In this document: positions 18,079 to 26,454 of the stretch, piece by piece
How the letters are laid out: the number at the start of each line of letters is the position of its first letter
Numbering within the stretch: position 1 is the first letter of the stretch
Source of the DNA: an uncultured Spirochaetales bacterium
Lineage (GTDB): Bacteria > Spirochaetota > Spirochaetia > Sphaerochaetales > Sphaerochaetaceae
Direction of reading: 5' to 3'
Length of the DNA: 64,000 nt
NCBI GenBank assembly: GCA_949285145.1
Contig: CASDXQ010000007.1
Coordinates: 35,532-99,531, forward strand
The notes under the pieces: model-generated
What the model was told of the DNA's origin: nothing
Databases searched by the model: none
What the model saw: the letters and a program-made list of their open reading frames with translations, nothing else
Translations under genes and position numbers: made by a program

Positions 18079-19234
18079 TATCAATGAGGGAGCTTGCTTT
18101 TGTGATGCGGGCTCCCTTTTTATTTATTGAGAGAATTGTTCTTTCAAGCTGTCTTTTTTTCTGTGAGACATCGTTGAAGAGCTCTCCCTGTTCAATTTCA
18201 TCGCCTTCATACATCTGGTAAAGTCCGACACCGAGGAGGCGCACTCCGCCTCCTTTGTATTTTGACAGGAAGAGCTTTCTTGCCATCAGGAAAATGTCTT
18301 CCGAATTGTAAATGCCATCCTGCGGCGTTGTCTGGACGCTTACTGTCGTGAAGTCTGCGTAACGTATCTTTATTCCGACTGTGCGTCCCACAAAATGTTC
18401 ATCAAGGGACCGGAAGCTTACTTCCTGGCTCAGCTCAAGAAGAACGCAGTCAATTGCATCCTGGCTTATGAGATCAGGGTAGAAGGTTTTCTCACTTGAG
18501 ATTGAGTGGCTTCTGCTGTCTGATGAATAGATTCCCGGATCAATGCCTCTCGCGATTTTGTATAGATAACTGCCTCCTTTTATGCCGAAAAGCCCCTGAA
18601 GCCTTTCCTGTGAAAGTTCTCTCATATCGCTTACGCTTCTGATATTGCAGCGTATGAGCTTGTCATAGGTCACTTTCCCGATTCCCCAGAGCTTTCTCAG
18701 CCCTACGGCATCAACGAAACGGCATTCCATGCCCGTAGGCACTATTGTCAGTCCGTCAGGTTTTCTGTAGTCAGATGCGAGTTTTGCGATGAAACGGGAT
18801 GAACCGACACCGACTGAAATTGTAAGGCCGGTTTCATTTCTGACCCTTTCTTTCAGCAGCATGGCTGCATCTTTCGCACTTGAATAGAGTCTTTCAGTTC
18901 CGCTCATATCAAGATAGGCTTCATCAATGGAGGCCTGGATGAATGATGGAGCCATGTCCCTGATTATTGCCATGACTTCTTTTGATTTTTCGCTGTACCG
19001 TTTCATGCGTCCGTGAATGACGACTGCCTGAGGGCAGAGTTTCATTGCGCTTGTCATCGGCATTGCGGAATGAACACCGTATTTTCTCGCTTCATATGAA
19101 CAGGTTGATACAACGCTGCGCGGGCCTTCATGTCCGATGATGAGCGGTTTCCCTTTCAGGGCAGGATTGTCAAGCACTTCCACCGCTGCGAAGAATGCAT
19201 CAAGATCGACATGGAAAAACAGATCCTCAGCCAT
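18065..19234 (-). CDS. dinB: DNA polymerase IV (Y family)
   Basis: Error-prone translesion polymerase. The catalytic aspartates lie in FFHVDLDAFFAAVE and SIDEAYLD; the SVGVGSSRFIAKLASD stretch and the helix-hairpin-helix region LWGIGKVTYDKL are conserved; 389 aa with little finger domain; a putative clamp-binding QGELF sits near the C-terminus. The start at 19234 has CAGGAGA just upstream. It overlaps ddl by 8 nt, placing it in the murE-ddl-dinB operon, an unusual setting for an SOS-type polymerase. No LexA-like box was seen. Confidence 0.92.
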   Translation of the reverse strand: MAEDLFFHVDLDAFFAAVEVLDNPALKGKPLIIGHEGPRSVVSTCSYEARKYGVHSAMPMTSAMKLCPQAVVIHGRMKRYSEKSKEVMAIIRDMAPSFIQASIDEAYLDMSGTERLYSSAKDAAMLLKERVRNETGLTISVGVGSSRFIAKLASDYRKPDGLTIVPTGMECRFVDAVGLRKLWGIGKVTYDKLIRCNIRSVSDMRELSQERLQGLFGIKGGSYLYKIARGIDPGIYSSDSRSHSISSEKTFYPDLISQDAIDCVLLELSQEVSFRSLDEHFVGRTVGIKIRYADFTTVSVQTTPQDGIYNSEDIFLMARKLFLSKYKGGGVRLLGVGLYQMYEGDEIEQGELFNDVSQKKRQLERTILSINKKGARITKASSLIDIRKQ

Positions 19235-20204
19235 ACAGTCTCCTGAGCTTTTTGTCTTTCTCATGTTTTGCAATCGCACTTTCCAGCATTATGGCGATTA
19301 CGCAGGAGAAGCCTCCCAGTTCATTTGAGAGAATATTGAAATGACTTGTCGGTGTGCTTCCAGGTATGGTATTCACCTCATTAAGGTAGATCATCCCTTC
19401 CTTGTCCATGAAGAAATCAACACGCATGTAAAGACTGCCTTCAAGGGCTGTGAAAGCTTGAGAGGCAAGAGCATGCAGTCTGTGTACTGTTTCCTGTGTC
19501 AGGTTTTCATTGTCTTTTGCTTCTACGGTATGTGTGACAGCAGCCGAATACTTATTCTCATAATCCGTGTAGGGTTTGTCCGCGATCACCTCCAGAGGTC
19601 CTGCTGTCAGAATTCTGCCGTCCTTATCCTTGATCACCAGACATTCAAATTCTCTCAGCGGCGATATCCTTTTCTGTACAAGAACGGTATCATCATAGGC
19701 AAAAGCTTCTTCAAGTGCATTTGCGAGACTGTTTCTGTCACAGCTGAAAACACCGATCGAAGAGCCGCCTTCATTGATTTTGACAATGAAAGAGTCTTCC
19801 TGAGTCATGAAATTTTCAAGCATCATCCTTTCAGTTTCTTTTTCGTCGCGGTGAAGTCCTATCGTCGGAACAAGTGGAATGGAATGATAATGCAAGATTT
19901 CATGCTGTTTCAGCTTGTTCATTCCGATGCTGCTTGTAAACACTTTCTCACTCACGTATGGCTTTCCGATCAGTTCCAGAAGTCCCTGTATGCAGCCGTC
20001 TTCTCCGAGTCGGCCGTGCATGACGGGGTAGGCTATGTCATAGTCGCATTGAAATAGCTGAAGAGGTATATCTCCTGATGGGGGAAGCAGCAGTTCTTTC
20101 ACTTCATGTCCCATTTCCTCAAGCACATTCCTGACGGTCTGGGCACTTCTGAGACTTATATTGTGTTCGAGGCTCCGTCCCCCTTTTATAAGCAGGATTT
20201 TCAT
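19227..20204 (-). CDS. ddl: D-alanine--D-alanine ligase
   Basis: ATP-grasp ligase making the D-Ala-D-Ala terminus of peptidoglycan precursors. MHGRLGEDGCIQGLLELIG, VKINEGGSSIGV, the SPLREFECLV stretch (normally 'REVEV') and NEVNTIPGSTPTSHF are conserved Ddl elements; 325 aa. The start at 20204 has AGGAGG 6-7 nt upstream. It overlaps both neighbours slightly (murE by 4 nt, dinB by 8 nt). Some motifs are relaxed against E. coli Ddl, but the catalytic layout is kept. Confidence 0.9.
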   Translation of the reverse strand: MKILLIKGGRSLEHNISLRSAQTVRNVLEEMGHEVKELLLPPSGDIPLQLFQCDYDIAYPVMHGRLGEDGCIQGLLELIGKPYVSEKVFTSSIGMNKLKQHEILHYHSIPLVPTIGLHRDEKETERMMLENFMTQEDSFIVKINEGGSSIGVFSCDRNSLANALEEAFAYDDTVLVQKRISPLREFECLVIKDKDGRILTAGPLEVIADKPYTDYENKYSAAVTHTVEAKDNENLTQETVHRLHALASQAFTALEGSLYMRVDFFMDKEGMIYLNEVNTIPGSTPTSHFNILSNELGGFSCVIAIMLESAIAKHEKDKKLRRLYG

Positions 20205-21667
20205 CTTATACCCTCCTGTGCGGCTTTCAGTATCTCTTCTTTTTCGTTCCACTTCCGTTTGTGTGTATGATAGTCAATGGTTTTCTGATTTCCCAGTCCG
20301 AGTGAGAAGATTATGTCATTCTCTCCGGATATCTGAAAGGCTTTCAGCAATGCATCCTCTCTTTTTTCAATCAGGAAAACCTGCGTGTCCTTTGTTTTTA
20401 TTCCCTTCAGGATATCTTCGCTTATTCTGGCAAATCCTTCCTCCCTGGGATCATCTTCCGTAATTATGAGTGCACGGCATGCAGAGGCTGCTGCAGTACC
20501 CATTGCTGCGCGTTTTGACACATCACGGCAGCCTGATGCGCCGAATACTGCAATGAATGTCTTATCCGGATATATTTTCCTGAAGGAGGAGAAAAGGGAG
20601 GAAAACGCGTCAGGAGTGTGTGCAAAATCAATGACCGCTATCCTTCCTTTTATATTCAGTCTCTCAATACGGCCTGCAGGAGTCCTGATGTCAGCAAGAA
20701 GCGGCAGGACATCGTCAGCTCCGAGTCCTGTAATATCCTGTACGGCAACAGCTGCAAGATATGCGTTATCCAGAGCGAAGTCTTCAGGATACGGGAACGA
20801 ATATGTTTTCCCATTATACTGGAAAAACAGTCTGTCTGCGGTGCATCCCGTGATTTCAGGATGATCCGGCATGATTGTTCTGAAACCTTTCATCCGACCG
20901 CCCAGCACGTTGTCCTGATAAATCACTGTTTTACCGTCGCAGCGGCGTGCGAGGTTGAGCTTTGCGCTGTAGTAATTCTCAAGCGTTTCATGAAATTCCA
21001 GGTGATCACTAGAGACCTTTGTATAGACGCACTGTGTGTAACGGATTGAATTGAGACGGTCATAGCGGGAACTCAGGGCATGGCTTGCAGCTTCGATGAT
21101 GAAATAATCCACATTGTTCTCATATGCCTTATTCAGGATGGAATGTATGTGAAATGCTTCCGGAGTGGTGTTCGGATACGGATTTTCGGCAAGCCCGCTG
21201 CCATCATCAATGTACACTGTTGATATGAGTCCGGTTTTGAAGCCCGAAGCTTTCAGAAGCTGATAGATGTAAAACGATGTCGATGTCTTGCCGTCTGTTC
21301 CTGTAACACCTATTATCCTGAGTTTGTCGCTGACTTTGTTGAAAAACAGATATGATGCATAAGCATAAACTGATCTTATATTCCTGTCAGTCACGATATA
21401 ATCCGTATTCTTATTGGAGCATGGTCTGTCAGTCACCACCAGAGCAGCTCCGTTCTCCACGGCATCGTCTATATAGTTCCTGCCGCTGCCGTGGACACCT
21501 TCAAATGCGAAGAACGCAGAACCTTCAATACAGTCTCGTGAATCATAACACAGACTGGTGATCTGGCCGTCCTGTCTGTTTTTTATGAACTGTCCACCGA
21601 TTGCGGAAAAGAGTGTTTCATGGCTGAACATGTTTTTATGATAATCATTTTGCTTGTTTATTGCCAT
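20201..21667 (-). CDS. murE: UDP-N-acetylmuramyl-tripeptide synthetase (MurE)
   Basis: Adds the third, diamino acid residue to UDP-MurNAc-L-Ala-D-Glu. The P-loop is GVTGTDGKTSTS; the ATP-binding and C-terminal domains show EAASHALS, DFAHTPDA and FGASGCRDVSKRAAMG. The diamino-acid selectivity motif reads DDPR: DNPR marks diaminopimelate enzymes, and spirochaetes often carry L-ornithine, so the residue used here is open. 488 aa. TATAAA (minus strand, 21675-21680) ends 7 nt before the ATG at 21667, a leaderless arrangement. An alternative start lies at 21631. Confidence 0.9.
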   Translation of the reverse strand: MAINKQNDYHKNMFSHETLFSAIGGQFIKNRQDGQITSLCYDSRDCIEGSAFFAFEGVHGSGRNYIDDAVENGAALVVTDRPCSNKNTDYIVTDRNIRSVYAYASYLFFNKVSDKLRIIGVTGTDGKTSTSFYIYQLLKASGFKTGLISTVYIDDGSGLAENPYPNTTPEAFHIHSILNKAYENNVDYFIIEAASHALSSRYDRLNSIRYTQCVYTKVSSDHLEFHETLENYYSAKLNLARRCDGKTVIYQDNVLGGRMKGFRTIMPDHPEITGCTADRLFFQYNGKTYSFPYPEDFALDNAYLAAVAVQDITGLGADDVLPLLADIRTPAGRIERLNIKGRIAVIDFAHTPDAFSSLFSSFRKIYPDKTFIAVFGASGCRDVSKRAAMGTAAASACRALIITEDDPREEGFARISEDILKGIKTKDTQVFLIEKREDALLKAFQISGENDIIFSLGLGNQKTIDYHTHKRKWNEKEEILKAAQEGIR

Positions 21668-21682
21668 CCGATCTTTTATATT
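21654..21682 (+). promoter_or_regulatory. Overlapping divergent leaderless promoters (murE / outer-membrane protein)
   Basis: On the + strand TTGTTT (21654-21659), a 17-nt spacer and TATATT (21677-21682) end 6 nt before the ATG at 21689. On the - strand TATAAA (21675-21680) ends 7 nt before the murE ATG at 21667. The two -10 boxes share bases, so the start sites face away from one short AT segment and should compete for RNA polymerase. Confidence 0.65.
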
Positions 21683-21688
21683 AATCGC

Positions 21689-22735
21689 ATGAGGAAATTT
21701 CTGCTCTCAATTCTTTTACTGAGTGCTGCAGCCGGTATTCTGTGTGCATCTGCAGGCAGTGTCGTGATGCCGGGGCGCTACAGCGCTTTTGCAGCAATGG
21801 CTGGAAGATTTGTCAATGTCTTTGCCAATCCTGCGGCGTTGACTTTCTCAAAAGAAAGTGACGGCACTTTCCTCATGAGTGTCAACTATTATGACGAACA
21901 GTATCCCGCACTCTATGAAAGAGGGGAAAAACTCAGTTTCTTCAATACAGCAGATTCGTCTGTTACTGTTTCTTTCGGCGGACGTAACGTACAGCTCACG
22001 GCAGCTCTTGGATTCGATCTGGAAAACAGACAGTACAATGGCAGCATGCTTACGTTTGACATGCTTTATAAAATGCATTTCCAGCTTGATGCGGCATACA
22101 GCATCGGCCCTGTATCAGGCGGTGTGAGGCTGAAAGGCGGAAGTTCCCTCATAAGAGATGAAAAGAAGATTGATTCTGCAGGAGATATCTTTTCGAACTT
22201 TTTCTTTTCTGAATTCGAAAGCATGAATGACAGCGAGTATTTTTCGATCGGTGCCGGTCTGATGTGGCATGAGGACTATTTTACACTTGGTCTCTATATT
22301 GACAAGATACTGAGTACGGAAGCAGGAGAACTGAATATAGGATGGAAGCAGATAAGCGATACGATGAGTATCGGGGTTTCTGCATATCTGCCGCGTTTCA
22401 ACAGCCACGGCGATCTTCATGTCATCAGGCCATATCTCATGCTGCAGGCCGGAGATATCACATCAAGGAACAGCTACGTTTTCTTTGGCGCTGAACTTTG
22501 TCTCCAGCTGCTGCCGGATGTCAATCTCTGCTTTGGAACAGGTATCACGAATTACAGAAATGCAGAAGCCGGATACAGTCATATCACAAAGCGTATCCAT
22601 GATTATTCCATTGAGCTTGAGATTTCATCTTTTGCCGTAAGCTTGAAAACCAGTGTCCCGGTTGCATATTACACAGGCGACACATCTCAGCCTGTGAGCT
22701 TCACGCTTTCAATGCGTTATAATCCGCAGGTGTGA
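21689..22735 (+). CDS. Outer-membrane beta-barrel-like protein, unknown function
   Basis: 348 aa with a clear signal peptide (MRKFLLSILLLSAAAGILCA) and alternating hydrophobic strands to the end, finishing in FTLSMRYNPQV, a barrel-like C-terminus. A FANPAAL segment soon after the signal recalls the 'NPA' start of FadL/PorV/UPF0164-type barrels common in spirochaetes. This is a resemblance, not a firm assignment. It shares a divergent promoter region with murE. A transport or adhesion role is possible; nothing decides it. Confidence 0.6.
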   Translation: MRKFLLSILLLSAAAGILCASAGSVVMPGRYSAFAAMAGRFVNVFANPAALTFSKESDGTFLMSVNYYDEQYPALYERGEKLSFFNTADSSVTVSFGGRNVQLTAALGFDLENRQYNGSMLTFDMLYKMHFQLDAAYSIGPVSGGVRLKGGSSLIRDEKKIDSAGDIFSNFFFSEFESMNDSEYFSIGAGLMWHEDYFTLGLYIDKILSTEAGELNIGWKQISDTMSIGVSAYLPRFNSHGDLHVIRPYLMLQAGDITSRNSYVFFGAELCLQLLPDVNLCFGTGITNYRNAEAGYSHITKRIHDYSIELEISSFAVSLKTSVPVAYYTGDTSQPVSFTLSMRYNPQV

Positions 22736-22763
22736 GGGGAACATTCTGATACGGAATCCGGAT

Positions 22764-22790
22764 AAAAAAAGGAAGGCTGAAGAGCCTTCC
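22764..22790 (-). terminator. Intrinsic terminator
   Basis: Stem GGAAGGCT/AGCCTTCC (22771-22778/22783-22790) with a 4-nt loop, followed on the minus strand by seven T (A run 22764-22770). It ends the repeat-protein gene and may also slow + strand transcripts. Confidence 0.85.
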
Positions 22791-22810
22791 TTCCTGAAGA
22801 GACGTTTTTC

Positions 22811-23962
22811 TTACAGACCAGCTTCTGCCATTCTGACAAGAGATGCTGCATCTGCCTGACTGCCGCTGAGAGTTGCACAGGAAAATTCAATTCCTTTCAA
22901 TCTGCTTTCCTTTGCATTTATCATCGATGCGGTTTCCTCTTCGTTTGCGAATGAGAATATGAGTGCATAGTCTTTATCTCTGTCAAAGATGAAAGCATTG
23001 CTGGAAAATAGTGTGCAGAGAACGTTTTCACTGATGCTGTCTGTTTTTCTTATCAGAACCAGCGTTATGTCATTACCGAGCTCATTTGCCTCTCTGCATT
23101 CCTCTGCAAGCACTTCCTCAAAACCGAGCATCTTCGTCTCCGCTGCAGAGCCTTCAGCTGCCTGCACCGGAACTTCTTTCTCAACAATTCTTTCAACAGG
23201 AACTTCCTTTTCGACGATCTTCTCAACCGGAACTTCAATTGGCACTTCCTTGATGATCTCAATCGGAATCTCCTTGATGATCTCCTTGATCTGAGCACCT
23301 GCGGCTGCTGTGCTGTCTTCAGCCTTTGAGGGAACTTCCCTGATGACTTCCTTGATGACTTCGACAGGAACCTCTACAATTTTCTCAACTTCCTTTACGA
23401 CCTCAACCGGGACTTCCTTGATGACTTCGACAGGAACTTCGATTCTTTCCGGCTGTGCACTGCCTGTACCGTCAGAAACCCTGACTTCCCTGATCACCTC
23501 ACGGACAACAGGAACTTCTTTCTCGATCTCCTTTATGACTTCAACCGGGACTTCTCTGATGACTTCCTTGACAACGGGAACTTCTCTTATGATTTCTCCT
23601 GCCGCTGCCGTCTGTTTCGGCTCTACCTGATCATAGGCCTTTGCAGCATCAATGCTGACGTTCATCGGATCATCCTTTGCCGGAGCCTCAAAGGGCTTTG
23701 TATAGGCATTAGGAGGAAGCTTGTCAACCTGATCCTTGAACTCATCTTCATTTCTCTTTGCAATCATGACACCGATCTGTATGAGAATCAGGCCGATCAG
23801 AACAGGGAACAGCTTTATGAGCACAGAGTATATCTGTTCTTCTGTAACCTGATAGGTCGGAACAATGTAATTAAGGAAGATCAGAGCAAAAATTGCAATG
23901 ACAGCAAAAGAAATGACAACACTTGTTATAACAAGCTTTGCCGTACTCTTCGGTTTCGGCAT
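22811..23962 (-). CDS. Membrane protein with long VPVEVIKE repeats and a degenerate GGDEF-like end
   Basis: 383 aa. Two membrane segments near the N-terminus (about 9-33 and 46-66) form a hairpin. After a linker, roughly residues 118-285 are a run of Glu/Val/Ile/Lys repeats built on VPVEVIKEVP, REVP and VEKIV, which should give a long charged rod or coiled coil. The last 100 residues (FEEVLAEECREANELGNDIT onward) have the strand pattern of a GGDEF-like domain but no GGDEF residues, so it is unlikely to make c-di-GMP. It ends at a strong terminator and has its own start with a GGAGG site. Function unknown. Confidence 0.7.
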   Translation of the reverse strand: MPKPKSTAKLVITSVVISFAVIAIFALIFLNYIVPTYQVTEEQIYSVLIKLFPVLIGLILIQIGVMIAKRNEDEFKDQVDKLPPNAYTKPFEAPAKDDPMNVSIDAAKAYDQVEPKQTAAAGEIIREVPVVKEVIREVPVEVIKEIEKEVPVVREVIREVRVSDGTGSAQPERIEVPVEVIKEVPVEVVKEVEKIVEVPVEVIKEVIREVPSKAEDSTAAAGAQIKEIIKEIPIEIIKEVPIEVPVEKIVEKEVPVERIVEKEVPVQAAEGSAAETKMLGFEEVLAEECREANELGNDITLVLIRKTDSISENVLCTLFSSNAFIFDRDKDYALIFSFANEEETASMINAKESRLKGIEFSCATLSGSQADAASLVRMAEAGL

Positions 23963-24035
23963 AACGTATTCACCTCCGGCTTAACATATATACATTAAGT
24001 CACACATATTGATATTATACAAGTCAAGATCAGAT

Positions 24036-24515
24036 ATGACAACAAAAAAACTGCTTTTACCCATTTTAATATTTCTTGTTCTCTTCTGTCTTCTTTTTTC
24101 ATTTTTCGGCAGAAGCGGATATCTTGTGAACAGGAGCCTTGAAAACTATCTTGACGGACTTCTTCAGGAGGAAGAGGAAAAGAAGCTTTCCCTTGCATCG
24201 CTTGAAGAGAGAAAGAACAGTCTGTCTTCTCTCTCTGCGCTCAATGACATCGCCCTGTCGCTTGGCTATAACAACGACGGCGACGTGGTGTATTATTTTG
24301 AAACTCCGGATGAGATAGAAAGAAATTCTTCCGTTCCTGAAGAAGATGAAGATGTCCTTTTTGAAGGACTTGAAACGTGGATCCTCGCACTGATCTCGCT
24401 TGCGGCAACTTCCCTCATCATGCTTTGCCTTGCATTTGCCCGCCGTCACGGAGGATCTGATGATGCTGAAAAAACAGGAAAATACGGCGGCCATTATGAT
24501 GAATTCGACTGGTAG
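24036..24515 (+). CDS. DivIC/FtsB-like septum formation initiator with an extra C-terminal membrane segment
   Basis: 159 aa. N-terminal TM (about 6-24), then a heptad-rich coiled coil (NRSLENYLDGLLQEEEEKKL region), then IALSLGYNNDGDVVYYFETP, which matches the 'LGY...GE.VYYF' end of DivIC/FtsB cell-division proteins. Unlike those, a second hydrophobic segment (about 115-137) and an acidic tail follow. It lies 8 nt before tsaC. The ATG at 24036 has TATTAT 17 nt before it and no ribosome binding site. A role in division is inferred from the motif only. Confidence 0.65.
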   Translation: MTTKKLLLPILIFLVLFCLLFSFFGRSGYLVNRSLENYLDGLLQEEEEKKLSLASLEERKNSLSSLSALNDIALSLGYNNDGDVVYYFETPDEIERNSSVPEEDEDVLFEGLETWILALISLAATSLIMLCLAFARRHGGSDDAEKTGKYGGHYDEFDW

Positions 24516-24523
24516 GAGGAGAG

Positions 24524-25087
24524 ATGGAGATTTTCTATAACGATGTATCATCACTTGAGGCAGTCGCCGCTCTTTTGAAAAACGGATGTACCGGTGTTAT
24601 TCCTGCTGATACCATTTACGGCATTTCCGCGCTTGCATGCCAGAGTACGGCAGAGCGGATTTATGAGATAAAGAAGCGACCTGCAAACAAAAGTCTGATC
24701 ATGCTTTCAGATGCTGACTACCTCAGGAACTGCGGTTTGTATGATGTCCCCGCTGTCCTTTATGATCTCTGGCCATGCAGTCTGACTGCAGTGCTTTCCT
24801 GCCGTGACGGCGGAACGCAGGCCGTCAGGGTTCCGTCAGATGATTTCATTCTCGCTCTTGTAAGGCAGAGCGGACCGATCTGGTCGACGAGCGTGAATGT
24901 CTCAGGCCGTCCATGCATGAATCATGCTGATGAAATCATCGAAGCTTTTGCCGGAGAGCTTGACTTTGTCGTAAGAAAAAGAGCTGAAGGAGCTTCTTCC
25001 GTTCCTTCAACTCTTGTTGACTGCAGCGTGAAGCCATACCGGCTGCTCAGGCAGGGATCATACGATGCGTCAGTCCTGCTTTATTGA
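24524..25087 (+). CDS. tsaC: Threonylcarbamoyl-AMP synthase (Sua5/YrdC family)
   Basis: Makes L-threonylcarbamoyladenylate for t6A37 modification of ANN-reading tRNAs. GVIPADTIYGISALA, YEIKKRPANKSLIML and STSVNVSGRPC are the conserved YrdC-fold segments; 187 aa, short TsaC form without the Sua5 extension. TAGGAGGAGAG precedes the ATG. Operon with the DivIC-like gene. Overlaps the convergent DUF1015 gene by 18 nt. Confidence 0.9.
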   Translation: MEIFYNDVSSLEAVAALLKNGCTGVIPADTIYGISALACQSTAERIYEIKKRPANKSLIMLSDADYLRNCGLYDVPAVLYDLWPCSLTAVLSCRDGGTQAVRVPSDDFILALVRQSGPIWSTSVNVSGRPCMNHADEIIEAFAGELDFVVRKRAEGASSVPSTLVDCSVKPYRLLRQGSYDASVLLY

Positions 25088-26380
25088 CCTGGCTTCCATG
25101 TAGTATCTCTTTTCCTCTGCATGCCCGATGGAGAATGTCTTGCGAGGGAAGGCTCCGTCTCTGATGATCGCATCGAAGAATGTTTCTTTTGAGATATCAG
25201 GGAGTATGACTGCTATGTTCCCTTCTTTTTCTGCAATATCCCGGGCAACAGATGCTCCGTGTATGTAATCTACGCCGCAGCCTTCAGGAAGATTGTCTAT
25301 GCATTCCTGTATCAGGCTTGCACTGAGTGCCTGCTTTGCTTTCTTCATTCTGTAGACAAAACAGTCTTCGCCGGTCAGCACTGCGAATTTGAGACATCCG
25401 CTGTCTTTTTCAAGTTCCTTCTGCGCATCTTCAAGAGTGGGGACTTTGTCTTTTGTTATCGAACCGCCCCTGCGGCTCAGCAGCGAGTCGAAGGCCGGAA
25501 GCTTCATATTGAAGAATACTCTGTGTATTGCCTCAAACTGAAGTGCGGGGTCAAAAATATTTTCTATCTCCACAAGTGCGTAACGGCATGGGTTGTCAAG
25601 AGCTTCTTTCCCTTTTTCTTTTTTCATGTCCTCGTAAATGCTTTTCGCAGTTGCAAGCGAGTGGTTGCCGTCTCCCATCGCATAAAGCAGCGGGTTTGCC
25701 TTGTCCAGAGCCTTGTACAGAATGCTTATACCGTCCGCCACCGCTTTTATATCCTCATCGCTGTTGACGAGATAGCCTTTTATGTGACCGCCGCCCTTCA
25801 TGAGATCCGTATCGTAAATGCATTCAAGTTCTGCGCGTCTGGCAACCAGAGGTTCTATGACGAGCCGTCTGGCATCATTGATCAGAACCATGATATGAGG
25901 AAGTTCAAGGCTCGCGTTTCTCCTTATCTCCTTTCTTGGCGGAATGCGGGAGAGAATTGTTCCCTCTGTCGCTCTTATAAGCGATCTGCTGTCAGATGCG
26001 TATGAATATTTTTCGAGATCAAGCGATGCCATAAGACCGTAACGCGTTCCGCTCATTGTCGTTCTCTCGACAAGGATGAACGAATCGGGATAGCAGTCGA
26101 AAAGGCCAATCTTCAGATAATTGTCCATTGCGGCATTGATGCTTCTGATTCTCTGTTGCTTGTCTTCATCCTCAAGATAGCATTCAGGGAAAATCAGCCT
26201 GGAAGTTGAGGGAACGTCTGCTGTGAGGACTTCCACATCATTCCAGTATTCTTTCTGACTTGTGAACTGATCGCATGCGACGACAGCCCATTTGTAATAA
26301 TCGATGTCTTTTTTGGGAAGCAGAATGTCGCTTGTGCTTATGGCATAACTCCTCAGCTGTTCTTTTATGCTTTCTCTCAT
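25070..26380 (-). CDS. DUF1015 family protein
   Basis: 436 aa protein of the DUF1015 family, which contains free-serine kinases (SerK-like, ParB/Srx fold) and many uncharacterised bacterial members. Family traits seen are KWAVVACDQFTSQKEYW near the N-terminus and AMGDGNHSLATAKSIYE in the centre, the His being the likely key residue. GGAGG stands 5 nt before the ATG at 26380. It is a single gene facing thiN. A serine- or nucleotide-related kinase activity is possible but not shown here. Confidence 0.8.
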   Translation of the reverse strand: MRESIKEQLRSYAISTSDILLPKKDIDYYKWAVVACDQFTSQKEYWNDVEVLTADVPSTSRLIFPECYLEDEDKQQRIRSINAAMDNYLKIGLFDCYPDSFILVERTTMSGTRYGLMASLDLEKYSYASDSRSLIRATEGTILSRIPPRKEIRRNASLELPHIMVLINDARRLVIEPLVARRAELECIYDTDLMKGGGHIKGYLVNSDEDIKAVADGISILYKALDKANPLLYAMGDGNHSLATAKSIYEDMKKEKGKEALDNPCRYALVEIENIFDPALQFEAIHRVFFNMKLPAFDSLLSRRGGSITKDKVPTLEDAQKELEKDSGCLKFAVLTGEDCFVYRMKKAKQALSASLIQECIDNLPEGCGVDYIHGASVARDIAEKEGNIAVILPDISKETFFDAIIRDGAFPRKTFSIGHAEEKRYYMEARSIKQD

Positions 26381-26454
26381 ATGTCCTCCGTATTTCTAAT
26401 GGTAAGACAGCTTTCAGTATGGTACAAGGATAAAATCATGGCTAGAATATCTGC

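Noticed and set aside
23065..23640. Repetitive DNA that could be taken for a CRISPR array or satellite
   Set aside because: The repeats are codon-level copies of Val-Pro-Val-Glu-Val-Ile-Lys-Glu units within one intact reading frame on the minus strand; spacing is irregular and there are no unique spacers.
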